DNA of 64,000 nucleotides from DASQYE01 sp036389675 (GTDB lineage Bacteria > Acidobacteriota > Blastocatellia > Pyrinomonadales > Pyrinomonadaceae). The stretch spans positions 62,001 through 126,000 of the forward strand of contig DASVWI010000018.1 of NCBI GenBank assembly GCA_036389675.1. The letters run 5' to 3'. Below, in pieces: positions 1-8,485 of the stretch (position 1 is its first letter; each line of letters begins with the position of its first letter). The position numbers and the translations under genes were made by a program. The notes below the pieces were generated by a model. The model was not told the origin of the DNA and made no database searches. It worked only from the letters and a program-made list of their open reading frames with translations.

Positions 1-1096
1 TCCAGTACATCGCGCCGCCTGCGCCGGAGCGCGCCGCGCCTTCGAAGAAAGCGCGAAACCACTCCACTTCTGTAAAGCCCTTGTAGCCGTCCGGCCCGAC
101 GTTGAACTCGCCGAACATGAGCGGCTTTTTGATCGAGAAAGCCGCCGCCGCGCGATTGTCTATAAATGCGCGCAGGGCGTCGGGCGAATCAACGTAGCTA
201 TCCTGATCGTCGCGCGGATAGTTGTGTACATCGCAGTAATCTATGGTCGGCAGGCTGTGTTCTTCGAGCCACTCGCGGCGCTCCCAAGAGGTGCGATAGC
301 CCCAGATGCCGGGCGTCACCAGATGGTCGGGGTCGAGCGATTTGATATAGGCGCTCATCTCCGAGACCCACGCGCGGCGCTCGGCCCAGCGGCCAGTCAG
401 GGCCTGAGCCTCGTTCATCAACTCATAGCCCATGATGGTCGGGTCTTCGCGATAGAGCGTGCCCGTCACGGTGTTGCGGCGCGTGACTATGCGCTCTATG
501 TGCTCTCGCACGAGACGCCGCGCCGTGTCGTTCGTATAGAAAAGCATGGCGCGCTCGACGTTGATGCCGTATGGCTTCTTATCGTCGGCGGCGTCCTCTA
601 TCCCGGCCCAGCGCAGGTACTGAGTGACGCCTCCGGTATCGCGCCACCAGTTCGTGAGGGTCAGTTGCACGCGCAGATTATTGCGCGCCGCCTCGGCGAT
701 CACGCGATCCAGGTGGACGAACTGGTCTTCGTTCCATTCGCCCGGCGCGCGCCGGAAGGGATGGGTGCGCGGCCAGTCGTTGAAATCCCCTATCGGCTTG
801 ATATCGTTCTGGTCGCCCTCGCCGAAAGCCCACACGCGCACGACCCTCAAGCCCTGATTCGATGCTTCCCTGAGGGTTTCAGGCATCCGCGCGCGGTCTT
901 CATCCCTGTACATCACGGCGACGTTTGCGCCGACGAAGCGAAAGGGCTTGCCGTCGAGAGTAAAGCTCGCGCCGCGCGCGCCGATGAATCCGCGCCGCAC
1001 GTGCTTGTCGCCCCCGCGCTCTTTCTGCGCGGCAAAGAAAATCGCCGCCCCCACAACAAGCGCGAGCGCGGCGTAAAGAATCGTCTTCTTACCCAT
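1..1096 (-). CDS. GH5-type glycoside hydrolase (beta-mannanase-like), partial
   Basis: The reverse strand is open from ATG at 1096 through the window edge, about 365 codons without a stop. It begins with a short hydrophobic signal or anchor (MGKKTILYAALALVVGAAIF). Residues that follow match clan GH-A folds: an N-terminal strand 'FTLDGKPFRFVGAN' typical of GH5 endo-mannanases, the acid/base motif 'GYELMNEAQ' and a nucleophile-like 'LMFGEFN'. It would be an exported enzyme cleaving beta-1,4-mannan or a related plant or fungal polysaccharide, with the two Glu residues catalytic. The C-terminus lies outside the window. The fold call is fairly safe; the substrate is an inference from general GH5 resemblance. 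A long plus-strand ORF over the same bases (224-1123) is an antisense shadow caused by high GC. Confidence 0.8.
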   Translation of the reverse strand, partial: MGKKTILYAALALVVGAAIFFAAQKERGGDKHVRRGFIGARGASFTLDGKPFRFVGANVAVMYRDEDRARMPETLREASNQGLRVVRVWAFGEGDQNDIKPIGDFNDWPRTHPFRRAPGEWNEDQFVHLDRVIAEAARNNLRVQLTLTNWWRDTGGVTQYLRWAGIEDAADDKKPYGINVERAMLFYTNDTARRLVREHIERIVTRRNTVTGTLYREDPTIMGYELMNEAQALTGRWAERRAWVSEMSAYIKSLDPDHLVTPGIWGYRTSWERREWLEEHSLPTIDYCDVHNYPRDDQDSYVDSPDALRAFIDNRAAAAFSIKKPLMFGEFNVGPDGYKGFTEVEWFRAFFEGAARSGAGGAMYW

Positions 1097-1147
1097 TACC
1101 AGACAAACAGTTCAAAGAGTTGAGGCGACAGGCGCGCGTGCAGAGTC

Positions 1148-1492
1148 TTAACGCGGGTCTGTCAGCCGGACGAAACCGAGAATGGCGCAGATGGACGCCA
1201 GCACGACAAAAAGATTGAAGAACGCGCCGACGCTTAAGGCCAGATCGGGGTCGTTCTGAATCGCCGCGACGGCCAGCGCCAGAAACTGCAAGTGATAAAT
1301 AATCATGCACACGGCCCCGAGCGCGAACCAGCGTGTCGATGGGCCGAAGGCGCGTGCGCGCGCGAACCCCAGGACGGCGGCGATGATCCAGCCGACGACT
1401 CCGGCCACCAGCAGCAGGACGACTACTATCTCGAAATAAGAGGGCCTTGTATAGGTCTGCGCGAGCGTCGCGAGCGTTGCAGTAAGTATCAA
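1148..1492 (-). CDS. Small multi-pass membrane protein of unknown function
   Basis: This 114-residue protein has three or four hydrophobic segments: residues 15-45 with 'FEIVVVLLLVAGVVGWIIAAVLGF', around 55-75, and 85-110. I place the start at TTG 1492 because a GGGAGAG Shine-Dalgarno-like stretch sits about 8 nt upstream; longer starts add a charged, non-hydrophobic leader overlapping the upstream hairpin. It lies between the GH5 gene and another small membrane protein, all leftward. No family is recognised. Confidence 0.55.
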   Translation of the reverse strand: MILTATLATLAQTYTRPSYFEIVVVLLLVAGVVGWIIAAVLGFARARAFGPSTRWFALGAVCMIIYHLQFLALAVAAIQNDPDLALSVGAFFNLFVVLASICAILGFVRLTDPR

Positions 1493-1554
1493 AAAATATC
1501 TCTCCCGGAGAAGCTTCCCACTGAAAGCGGTGCGCGATTGAAAACAGAGCAAAG

Positions 1555-1594
1555 CGCCGTTTGCGCTACGGGCGCTGGCGGAGCGCAAACGGCG
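1555..1594. terminator. Hairpin, probable terminator of the 1744-1962 gene
   Basis: Arms CGCCGTTTGCGCT (1555-1567) and AGCGCAAACGGCG (1582-1594) form a 13-bp perfect stem with a 14-nt loop, downstream of the leftward gene at 1744-1962. A clean U-tract is lacking, so this could be a terminator or another RNA structure. Confidence 0.5.
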
Positions 1595-1743
1595 TCGGGT
1601 TTTCTCGACTCACGAACGAGCGGAGTATGCGGAGCGCGTGAGCGCCGTCGAGCCAGGGGACACGGCGGTGCGTACGCCGCTCTGTCCGCTCACTCGCCGC
1701 GGTATGTCAAACGCGCAACCCCCGCCCTGACGACATACCGCTC

Positions 1744-1962
1744 TTACTGAGTGATATGTATCTCTTCTTCCTTGTTGACGCGCCGCACGAAAAAGATCAA
1801 CGCGCAGACGAACGCAACGACGGTCGCTGCGATTGCCAGCCACAGGTGCGTGTGCCCGCCTTGCGCGTCGGGAAAGTTGGCGAACTTGTAGAACTGGTAG
1901 ACCGCAAAGACCGTGGCTGCAAGTCCTATGACCCACGTTAGAATGTCTATCAGGCTCTTCAT
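1744..1962 (-). CDS. Small two-TM membrane protein
   Basis: The 72-residue product has two transmembrane segments (about residues 5-27 and 41-62) and a charged C-terminal tail (RRVNKEEEIHITQ). The start is supported by a GGAGG sequence just upstream of ATG 1962. No family is recognised. It is separated by a hairpin from the next leftward membrane-protein gene. Confidence 0.65.
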   Translation of the reverse strand: MKSLIDILTWVIGLAATVFAVYQFYKFANFPDAQGGHTHLWLAIAATVVAFVCALIFFVRRVNKEEEIHITQ

Positions 1963-2215
1963 GATGAACCTCCGGCGTTCTCGTTAAGTTTAAATTTTAA
2001 GGCTAAAGGAAAAGCCGCTAACGACACTGCTCAAAGTTCACAAGAGAACCGCCTGTCCGAAACAAGCATTACTCCCACAAGACGGTTTGTCTTTTATACC
2101 CGTGCATGTTAACGCCACCGTGCGTGTGAAAGCAACCCTTTAATAAGCGCCGCGAGCGGAAAAGGGCGCGGCAGCGACGGCGAAAGCTGTCCCGGCGGGC
2201 GTTCCATTTTCTTCT

Positions 2216-4132
2216 TTAAAGAATAATGCGTTTGTCGCCCGCGCGGCGCGTGACGCGCTCTCGATCGAAATATTCGAGCAGCGGAATAGCGTACTTGCGC
2301 GAGACTCCGGTCATCTCCTTGAAGGCGGCCATATCAATCAAGCGCTCAGGCCCGTGCCCGGAAGCATACTCTTTAAGCCGCCCCTTGAGCTCTTCGAGCG
2401 CATCTCGATGAAAGAAGAGCTCGCTCTGGACTTTCACGAGCAGCCCGCCTTCGATGAGCAATTGCAGCAGCTTGCGGACGTGGTCGCGCGCGCTTGTAAC
2501 CGCGCCTATCTTCGCGAGCGCCTCGTCGAAGGTCGGCGGCTCAAGGGCGCTGGTTCTGTAAAGCTGTTCAAGGCGGTCGCGCAGGGCCGTGTCCGCCGCC
2601 GAGAGAGAAAGGCTATGGCTCGCGGCGCAGACCACATCCTTCTCTGAGCGCAACGTGCCCTCTTTTTCCAGATGCGTGAGGACGGCGCGAAAAACTTCCG
2701 GGGCTGCACGAGTGAAGTGCCGCTCGCGCAGCGTCTCGCGCATCAGCCCGCGCGCTAAAGGCTCGCGCCTGTGAAACGCTTCGACCTCACCGAGCGCCTT
2801 GCGGGCCAACTCGTCAAAGCTCGTGCGCGCGATCAGCACGCCTTCAGCGTCAATCGCCGCTCCGCTTCGTATGGCTTCTGCGGCGGCGCTTTCCAGCGCC
2901 TCATCGCGCCAGCCCGTGCGCGCCGCGAGGTCTGCGCGTCGCAAGCCAAGCTCGCCCGCTGTCTCTATGAAGTAGGCCAGGCGCGCGGCATACTGCGCTC
3001 CGGCAAGGGTCGAGAGGCGGTCTCGCGAAAGCAGCGCCTCACGCCCTCTGTGTTTCGTCGCCTGTGAATCTAGGATGCTGCCGCCCGCCACCGTACGCGA
3101 CGGCGAGTAGGAGCGAATGATGAAACGCTCACTTGGAAGCGCCACGACGGGCGCTTCCAGACGCAACTGAGCGAAGCCGCTCTCGCCCGGCGCTATCTCG
3201 CCCGTGGGTTCGAGCACGCGTATGCGCCCAAGGACTTCCGCCGCGCCCAGGTGAACGCGCACGCGCGAGCGCGAGCGAATGGGACGCGCCGCGCTTTTCA
3301 GCACGTCGAGTCGCACATCCATAATCTGGGTCGGGCGCAGCCTTTCGACGGGCGCAAGCAACATCCCACGCTCTATTGCGCTCGCTTCAACGCCGCCCAG
3401 ATTGACAGCCGTTCTCTGTCCAGCGTGCGCCCGCGCGACGCGCTGGCCGTGAACCTGCACGCCGCGCACGCGCACGCGTGTGGCCGCGGGCAGCAGTTCC
3501 ATCTCGTCGCCCTCGCTGATCTCTCCGGCGACGAGCGTGCCGGTCACGACAGCGCCGAAGCCGCGCATGGTAAAGGCCCTGTCGATGGGCAGGCGCGCGA
3601 CAGTGCGGTCGGAGCGCGCCGGCACGCTACCGGCCACGTCGCGGAGCGCGCCGCGCAAATCCTCTATCCCAGAGCCCGTGCGCGAGCTGACGGCGATGAC
3701 GGGCGCGCCTTCAAGGAACGAGCCCGCGACCAGCTCTTCCGCCTCGGCACGCACCAGTGCCAGCAGGTCTTCATCGACCATATCGGTTTTCGTGATGACG
3801 ACGAGACCTGATTTGGTTTCGAGCAGGCGGCAGATGTCGAAGTGCTCACGCGTCTGGGGCATGACGCCTTCGTCGGCGGCGATGACCAGCGCGACCAGAT
3901 CAATGCCGTGCGCGCCCGCCAGCATGTTCTTGACGAAGCGCTCGTGGCCCGGCACATCGACGAACCCCAGCGAGAGGCCGTCAAGCTCAAGCTCAGCGAA
4001 ACCAAGATCAATCGTAATGCCGCGCCGCTTCTCTTCCGGCAGACGATCAGCATCCACGCCCGTCAAGGCTCTTACGAGCGAAGTCTTCCCGTGATCTATA
4101 TGTCCGGCTGTGCCGACGATGATCGAATGCAT
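2216..4132 (-). CDS. selB: Selenocysteine-specific elongation factor SelB
   Basis: At 638 aa this is the usual size of bacterial SelB. The N-terminus holds the translational GTPase motifs: G1 'GHIDHGKTS' (about residues 11-19), 'RRGITIDLGF' in switch I, G3 'DVPGHERF' and G4 'TKTD'. EF-Tu-like beta-barrel domains follow, and the C-terminal third has winged-helix repeats ending in 'RVTRRAGDKRIIL', the SECIS-RNA-binding part of SelB. It delivers Sec-tRNA to UGA codons on the ribosome in the cytoplasm. No selA, selC or selD is visible here, so the rest of the pathway must be elsewhere. It is transcribed leftward, after a GC-rich repeat that separates it from the VWFA gene. Confidence 0.95.
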   Translation of the reverse strand: MHSIIVGTAGHIDHGKTSLVRALTGVDADRLPEEKRRGITIDLGFAELELDGLSLGFVDVPGHERFVKNMLAGAHGIDLVALVIAADEGVMPQTREHFDICRLLETKSGLVVITKTDMVDEDLLALVRAEAEELVAGSFLEGAPVIAVSSRTGSGIEDLRGALRDVAGSVPARSDRTVARLPIDRAFTMRGFGAVVTGTLVAGEISEGDEMELLPAATRVRVRGVQVHGQRVARAHAGQRTAVNLGGVEASAIERGMLLAPVERLRPTQIMDVRLDVLKSAARPIRSRSRVRVHLGAAEVLGRIRVLEPTGEIAPGESGFAQLRLEAPVVALPSERFIIRSYSPSRTVAGGSILDSQATKHRGREALLSRDRLSTLAGAQYAARLAYFIETAGELGLRRADLAARTGWRDEALESAAAEAIRSGAAIDAEGVLIARTSFDELARKALGEVEAFHRREPLARGLMRETLRERHFTRAAPEVFRAVLTHLEKEGTLRSEKDVVCAASHSLSLSAADTALRDRLEQLYRTSALEPPTFDEALAKIGAVTSARDHVRKLLQLLIEGGLLVKVQSELFFHRDALEELKGRLKEYASGHGPERLIDMAAFKEMTGVSRKYAIPLLEYFDRERVTRRAGDKRIIL

Positions 4133-4139
4133 AAGAGGG

Positions 4140-4201
4140 ATCAGGGGTCAGGGCCGGGGGTCGGTAGAGGCAAGTTTTACTGACCCCTGACCCCCGGCCC
4201 C
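4140..4201. repeat. GC-rich intergenic repeat with inverted TGACCCC-type units
   Basis: The space between the VWFA gene and selB is filled with GGGGTCA / CCGGGGGTC units (4144-4162) and their inverted counterparts TGACCCC / GACCCCCGG (4181-4197). They can pair into an imperfect hairpin. This could act as an intergenic terminator or be a dispersed REP-like element. Only one copy is seen in this window. Confidence 0.5.
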
Positions 4202-6508
4202 CTATTTAGCTATCTCAAAATCAATCCATTGTGTCGCCGTGCGGTATTTGTCTTGAGCGAGCATGTCTGTGACGACGACCTGTAGGACGTATTCACCGGG
4301 CGTCATGTCTGTGCCGAGTCGTAAGGCTCCGCCCGCGACGAGTCGTTTGAGGTCTGTTTGCCCGCTCGCATCGAACGGCTTCGGGTTGCCCTCGAAAATC
4401 GGCTGGCCGTCGCGGAACAGTCTCACCTGCGTCTGCAACTGCGGGCGCGGCGTGGCCTTGTCCACCTGCGCGTTGAAAATCAGGTAGTCGTATTGCAGCA
4501 CCATCCCGCGCTTGAACAGGCGCATGGACGGCGTGGCCTGCGACTCGGCCTGCTCTGCCCCCGCCTCGCCCTCAGCGGGCGCTGTAGTCGCGGGCGTGCC
4601 TGCCGCGCCCGCCTGAACGCCTCCGCCCTGATTACTACTGCTCCGGGCCGCCGCCGCCGCATCCGATTCGACGCCGGTGACGATGATGCCGGAGAGCGTG
4701 AGACGACGCTTGTTGATGTCTGGAACTTCTATGAACTGACTGGCCGAGCCGACGCGCTCGGAGGTCGAGTCGCGCAGGGCCGCGCGCAGTTGATAAGCCC
4801 CGGCCTTTTTGACCGGCAGGGTGATGGTGTAAACGAAACCGTTTTTGAGGATACGCTCATAGGTCTTGCCGCGCACGCGCACAGTGTAGGTGTTGGTGAT
4901 CTGGTCAACAATCGTTCCACTCTCGCCGTAGGTCAGGACGAGCACATCCAGCACAGCCTGCTGCCAGCCCTCTGCATCCTTTGTGAAGGTCACATCGCGC
5001 CCGTCTATGTGCAGCAGCGAGCGCACGAAAGAGCCCGTCTGCGCGTCGTTGCCGAAGAAGGAGGTGAGGCGCAGGTCAATGCCGTTGGAGTTGAAGGGCG
5101 AAGTGAGCGCCGCCGTCAGTTGTGCGACGCGCGTGCGCGGAACGGCGCGCGCTTCCTCATTCACGACTCCGTAGAAGCCGTTGCGCGTACGAACTCTCAG
5201 GCCCGCTCTCTTCACCTTGACCGAGATATTGTGAAAGCGGCGGCTACCGGTCTTGGCATCAAAGGTCGCCTCGTCCGGGCGATAGCCGATCAGGTAATAA
5301 CCCTTCTGGTCGTCCAACACCTGACGCATGCCCTTGCTCAGATCGTTGGTATTACGTATGTAGAACCCGCCCGTTTGCCTTGAGAGATACGCCGGCCCCT
5401 CCTGCGACTGTATGAAGCTGTCGCGGCGGTCGGCCACCGCCGACCGCACCTCTTCCTCGTTGAGGTCTGCGGTATTGTCCTCCGCCGTCAGGCCCAGTGT
5501 GGGCAAGCCGCGCGGGTCCATCGAGTAGATGACGACCGACGCGCGATTAGCCAGATCGATCAGACGCCGCAGAGCTTCAAGGACGCGGTCGTTGTCGCCC
5601 GCTCCACGAGTGCCGCCGTCCGGTCTGTTCAACGTGGGGGCCGTCACGGTGTTGAATATCTTGAAGCCATCGGTGAGCAGGAGGACGGATTTGCGACCGG
5701 GCAGCTCTTTGAGGCCGCGTATGATGTAGTTGAGCGCGCCGAGCGTGCCGACGGTGAAAATCTCTTCGCGGAACTGATCTCCCTCTCGATTAGGGTTCAT
5801 GCCGCCCGGATTGCTCTGCTTTTGAGCATCGGTCGTAGCCGAATCATTCCTGCTCGGCTCACTGCCGATGGGCGCAAATGAGCCGACTCCCGCACGCCCC
5901 ATCGGATTCCAGCGCATACGCTCAATGGCAGCATTGAGTTGACGTTTATCCGAAGTGAACTGCTGCAATGCGCCCATGCCGCTCCCGGTGCGGATAATGG
6001 CGACGAGGTCGGTCGGCTGCATCTGCTCGTCGACGAACCTTTTCAGCGCACGCCGGACATAATAGATGCTCTCGAAAGAGAGGCCGAGGTCGTCCACGAC
6101 GAGCGCGATGGTGCGGCGCACCTGTTCTGGACGCAGCCGCACGGGAGGGACAGGCGGCCCTGTCTTATCCCTCGCGGTCGCGCTCGGGTTAGCCGTCGTT
6201 GTAGTCGCCGTCACGTTCGAGACGTAGGAGAAGTTGGTGATCTTCTGCGGGCGCTTGTCTTCGAAAATCTCAAAATCTTCCGGGCCGAGGTCTGTCACCT
6301 GCATGCCCTTCTGATCAGTCACCACGGCATCAACCTGCACCAGATTAGAGGTGATACGCACGACCTCGTCTTCTTCGCGGGTCGTCCCCTGCGTGGGCTG
6401 CTGCGAATTAGCTTGAGAGGATACGGGCGTTCCGGTCGGGCTCTGCCCGATGATAGACCCAAAGAGAGAGAGCACAAGCACAATGGTGAGCGAGGATCGT
6501 TTGTACAT
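4202..6508 (-). CDS. Secreted VWFA-related domain protein (acidobacterial type)
   Basis: This 768-aa exported protein has a signal peptide (MYKRSSLTIVLVLSLFGSIIG), then 'VRITSNLVQVDAVVTDQKGMQVTDL...FEIFEDKRPQKI', the N-terminal signature of the VWFA-related domain family common in Acidobacteriota. A von Willebrand A fold follows (about residues 130-430), starting 'IALVVDDLGLSF'. The MIDAS-like DxSxS is degenerate (DDLGLS), so metal-dependent ligand binding is uncertain. The C-terminal half is beta-rich with a low-complexity Ala/Gly/Gln linker (about residues 615-655). The role is unknown, probably extracytoplasmic protein interaction. It diverges from the FKBP gene. Confidence 0.85.
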   Translation of the reverse strand: MYKRSSLTIVLVLSLFGSIIGQSPTGTPVSSQANSQQPTQGTTREEDEVVRITSNLVQVDAVVTDQKGMQVTDLGPEDFEIFEDKRPQKITNFSYVSNVTATTTTANPSATARDKTGPPVPPVRLRPEQVRRTIALVVDDLGLSFESIYYVRRALKRFVDEQMQPTDLVAIIRTGSGMGALQQFTSDKRQLNAAIERMRWNPMGRAGVGSFAPIGSEPSRNDSATTDAQKQSNPGGMNPNREGDQFREEIFTVGTLGALNYIIRGLKELPGRKSVLLLTDGFKIFNTVTAPTLNRPDGGTRGAGDNDRVLEALRRLIDLANRASVVIYSMDPRGLPTLGLTAEDNTADLNEEEVRSAVADRRDSFIQSQEGPAYLSRQTGGFYIRNTNDLSKGMRQVLDDQKGYYLIGYRPDEATFDAKTGSRRFHNISVKVKRAGLRVRTRNGFYGVVNEEARAVPRTRVAQLTAALTSPFNSNGIDLRLTSFFGNDAQTGSFVRSLLHIDGRDVTFTKDAEGWQQAVLDVLVLTYGESGTIVDQITNTYTVRVRGKTYERILKNGFVYTITLPVKKAGAYQLRAALRDSTSERVGSASQFIEVPDINKRRLTLSGIIVTGVESDAAAAARSSSNQGGGVQAGAAGTPATTAPAEGEAGAEQAESQATPSMRLFKRGMVLQYDYLIFNAQVDKATPRPQLQTQVRLFRDGQPIFEGNPKPFDASGQTDLKRLVAGGALRLGTDMTPGEYVLQVVVTDMLAQDKYRTATQWIDFEIAK

Positions 6509-6661
6509 TATATCAACTCCTGTCAGGGTCGGCCCTTGGCCGACGGGTTTCGCCGGATCAAGCCTGCGCGCGAAAGTCTTTCAAGTCGAAGCCGCTGGAT
6601 TTTCATCAACGATTATGAGAAGCTGCCCTTCATCGAAAACTTTCCGAGGAGAGAATAAATA

Positions 6662-7135
6662 ATGCCAGAGCAAGCGAAAAAAGGCGATACGGCGCAGGTT
6701 CATTATACAGGACGGCTCACGGACGGTCAGGTCTTCGATTCCTCCGAAGGCGGCGACCCCCTGGAGTTCGAGATCGGCGCGGGCCGCGTCATCGCGGGCT
6801 TTGACGAAGGCGTCGAGGGGATGAGCGAGGGCGACAAGAAGCGAATCGAGATCGAAGCCGACGACGCCTACGGTCATCGCATAGAGGCTCTCGTGCAACA
6901 GATCGCGCGCGAAGGTCTCAACCTTGAGAACGAGCCCGAAGTCGGCATGCAGCTCGCCCTGCAACTGCCCGACGGCAACGAGATACCCGTCACCATCACG
7001 GAAGTGACGGGCGATTCGATCACTCTGGACGCCAATCATCCGCTTGCCGGTCAAAAGCTCATCTTCGATGTCGAGCTCGTGAACTTAAAGCATGGGGAAA
7101 CGCCTGAGGCCGCGCCGGAATCAAGCGAGCCGTAA
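6662..7135 (+). CDS. slyD: FKBP-type peptidyl-prolyl isomerase, SlyD-like
   Basis: The 157-aa protein opens with 'KGDTAQVHYTGRLTDGQVFDSS', the FKBP catalytic half-domain, and carries an insert-in-flap domain (about residues 66-125) as in SlyD, with 'DAYGHR' at the hinge. It isomerises Xaa-Pro bonds and acts as a cytoplasmic folding chaperone. The His-rich metal-binding tail of E. coli SlyD is absent and replaced by a short Glu/Pro tail. It has its own promoter region in the 150-bp divergent gap with the VWFA gene. Confidence 0.9.
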   Translation: MPEQAKKGDTAQVHYTGRLTDGQVFDSSEGGDPLEFEIGAGRVIAGFDEGVEGMSEGDKKRIEIEADDAYGHRIEALVQQIAREGLNLENEPEVGMQLALQLPDGNEIPVTITEVTGDSITLDANHPLAGQKLIFDVELVNLKHGETPEAAPESSEP

Positions 7136-7194
7136 GCGGGAGCTGAGGCGCAGGCGCTCTGTTACGCTCGTGCCCGCTCTCTACGCTCTTCGGC

Positions 7195-7683
7195 TCAGTC
7201 GTCATCATCATCATCCGGCCCTACGCCGAAGTAACGCATCCATCCATTCATCTCTCCGGCGGCCACATCAGGGTCGGCATCCCTCTCATGCTCGTCCGGG
7301 CCGCCCGCCAGAGCATCATCCATGCGCCGCCGAAACTCGCCCGCGCGCAGCACACGTGCCCCGCAACGCCGCACATAATCCGCCAGCGCTCTGTCCGACG
7401 TAACGACCATCAGCTTGCGCCTCTCGCGCGCGTCTTCGACCATCGCTTTAATACGCTCGTCCGCGTTCGAGCCTCGCTCGGAATAGAAGACGCGCACGCC
7501 CCTGTAGCTCGACCCATCGGCGAAGTGTTTTTCGGGCACGCCGTCAAAGACCACCCCGACCCGCACACCCTTCACACGGGCAAAGCGCGCCACCTCATCG
7601 AGAAGCCGCCGACGCGCCCCGGCCTTGTCCCTGTGCCAACCCACACGCTGCGCCATCACATTATTGCCGTCCACCAGATACAT
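7195..7683 (-). CDS. NYN (YacP/Rae1-type) ribonuclease-like protein
   Basis: It begins 'MYLVDGNNVM', the hallmark of NYN/PIN-like nucleases, followed by conserved acidic positions in 'VGVVFDG', 'SNADERI' and 'LMVVTSDRALADYVRRCGARVL'. This matches the YacP family, which includes Bacillus Rae1, a ribosome-associated mRNA nuclease. The acidic tail ends in an Asp run (DDDDDD), longer than the family core. It is transcribed leftward, downstream of the endonuclease III gene by 85 bp and convergent with slyD. Confidence 0.85.
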   Translation of the reverse strand: MYLVDGNNVMAQRVGWHRDKAGARRRLLDEVARFARVKGVRVGVVFDGVPEKHFADGSSYRGVRVFYSERGSNADERIKAMVEDARERRKLMVVTSDRALADYVRRCGARVLRAGEFRRRMDDALAGGPDEHERDADPDVAAGEMNGWMRYFGVGPDDDDDD

Positions 7684-7768
7684 ATATTTTGGATTTTAGA
7701 TTCTGGATTGGCGAGCGACGAAAGCCGAGCGGCTGAATTCCAAAGTTCAGGATTGCTGACGCGTTAAT

Positions 7769-8485
7769 CTAAAATCCGAAATGCTCATGCCCGTAGTCGC
7801 AGTATTCCACAATCGGGCAGCGCTCGCAGAGCGGGTCGCGTGGGCGGCACAGTGCGCGCCCGTGGCGAATCAGGTTGACGTGGAAAGAATAGAATTTCCC
7901 GCGGGGTACGAGGCGGTTCATGATCTCGTGCGCGCGACGGTCGGTGGACTTCTGCGGTATCAGGCCGACGCGGCGAAGGATGCGAAAGATGTGCGTGTCG
8001 AGCGGGAAGACCTCTTTGCGGCAGGCGAAAAGCAGAGTGCAGGCGACGGTCTTTGGGCCAATGCCGCGAAACTGTGAAAGATAGTGCGTGGCATCTTCCG
8101 CCGAAAGCTCCTGCAGGAAGGAGAGGTCGAGCGTGCCGTGCTCTTCCTTTATCTGGCGAAGGATGCTCTTGATGACCGCCGCCTTCTGGTTAGCCAGTCC
8201 GCCGGAGCGTATGCAGTCGGCGATGGTGCGCTCGCGTGCGCGCAGAGCTTGCTCCCAGCTTGGGAAACGCTTTTTCAAGGCCGCGAAGGTGCGGTGGCTG
8301 TTCACGTCGCTCGTCGCCTGCGAAAGGATGATCTGGATGAGCATGTCAAGGGGGTCTGAGGCGCGCAGGTTCTCGGGCACGCCGTAGGCCCGCTCCAGAT
8401 TCTGGATGATGTAGTGCAGCGGCTTTTCCACGCCCGCCGCTTCCCACTGCGTGTGTGCCGCCTTACGCGGCGAGAACGCGCTCAT
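7769..8485 (-). CDS. nth: Endonuclease III-like DNA glycosylase/AP lyase
   Basis: The 238-aa HhH-GPD protein has 'LSQATSDVNSHRTFAALKKRFPSW', the helix-hairpin-helix 'FRGIGPKTVACTLLFAC' with the bifunctional catalytic Lys, and 'PLDTHIFRILRR' with the catalytic Asp. A C-terminal [4Fe-4S] loop C-X6-C-X2-C-X5-C is visible in 'CRPRDPLCERCPIVEYC'. It removes oxidised pyrimidines and cleaves AP sites. Its ATG overlaps the end of bshA by 23 nt, implying translational coupling. It contrasts with the prophage glycosylase at 52846, which has Tyr at the Lys position. Confidence 0.9.
   Translation of the reverse strand: MSAFSPRKAAHTQWEAAGVEKPLHYIIQNLERAYGVPENLRASDPLDMLIQIILSQATSDVNSHRTFAALKKRFPSWEQALRARERTIADCIRSGGLANQKAAVIKSILRQIKEEHGTLDLSFLQELSAEDATHYLSQFRGIGPKTVACTLLFACRKEVFPLDTHIFRILRRVGLIPQKSTDRRAHEIMNRLVPRGKFYSFHVNLIRHGRALCRPRDPLCERCPIVEYCDYGHEHFGF

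Noticed and set aside
224..1123. Long plus-strand ORF (299 codons)
   Set aside because: It is antisense to the partial GH5 gene, whose reverse frame has catalytic motifs and a signal anchor.
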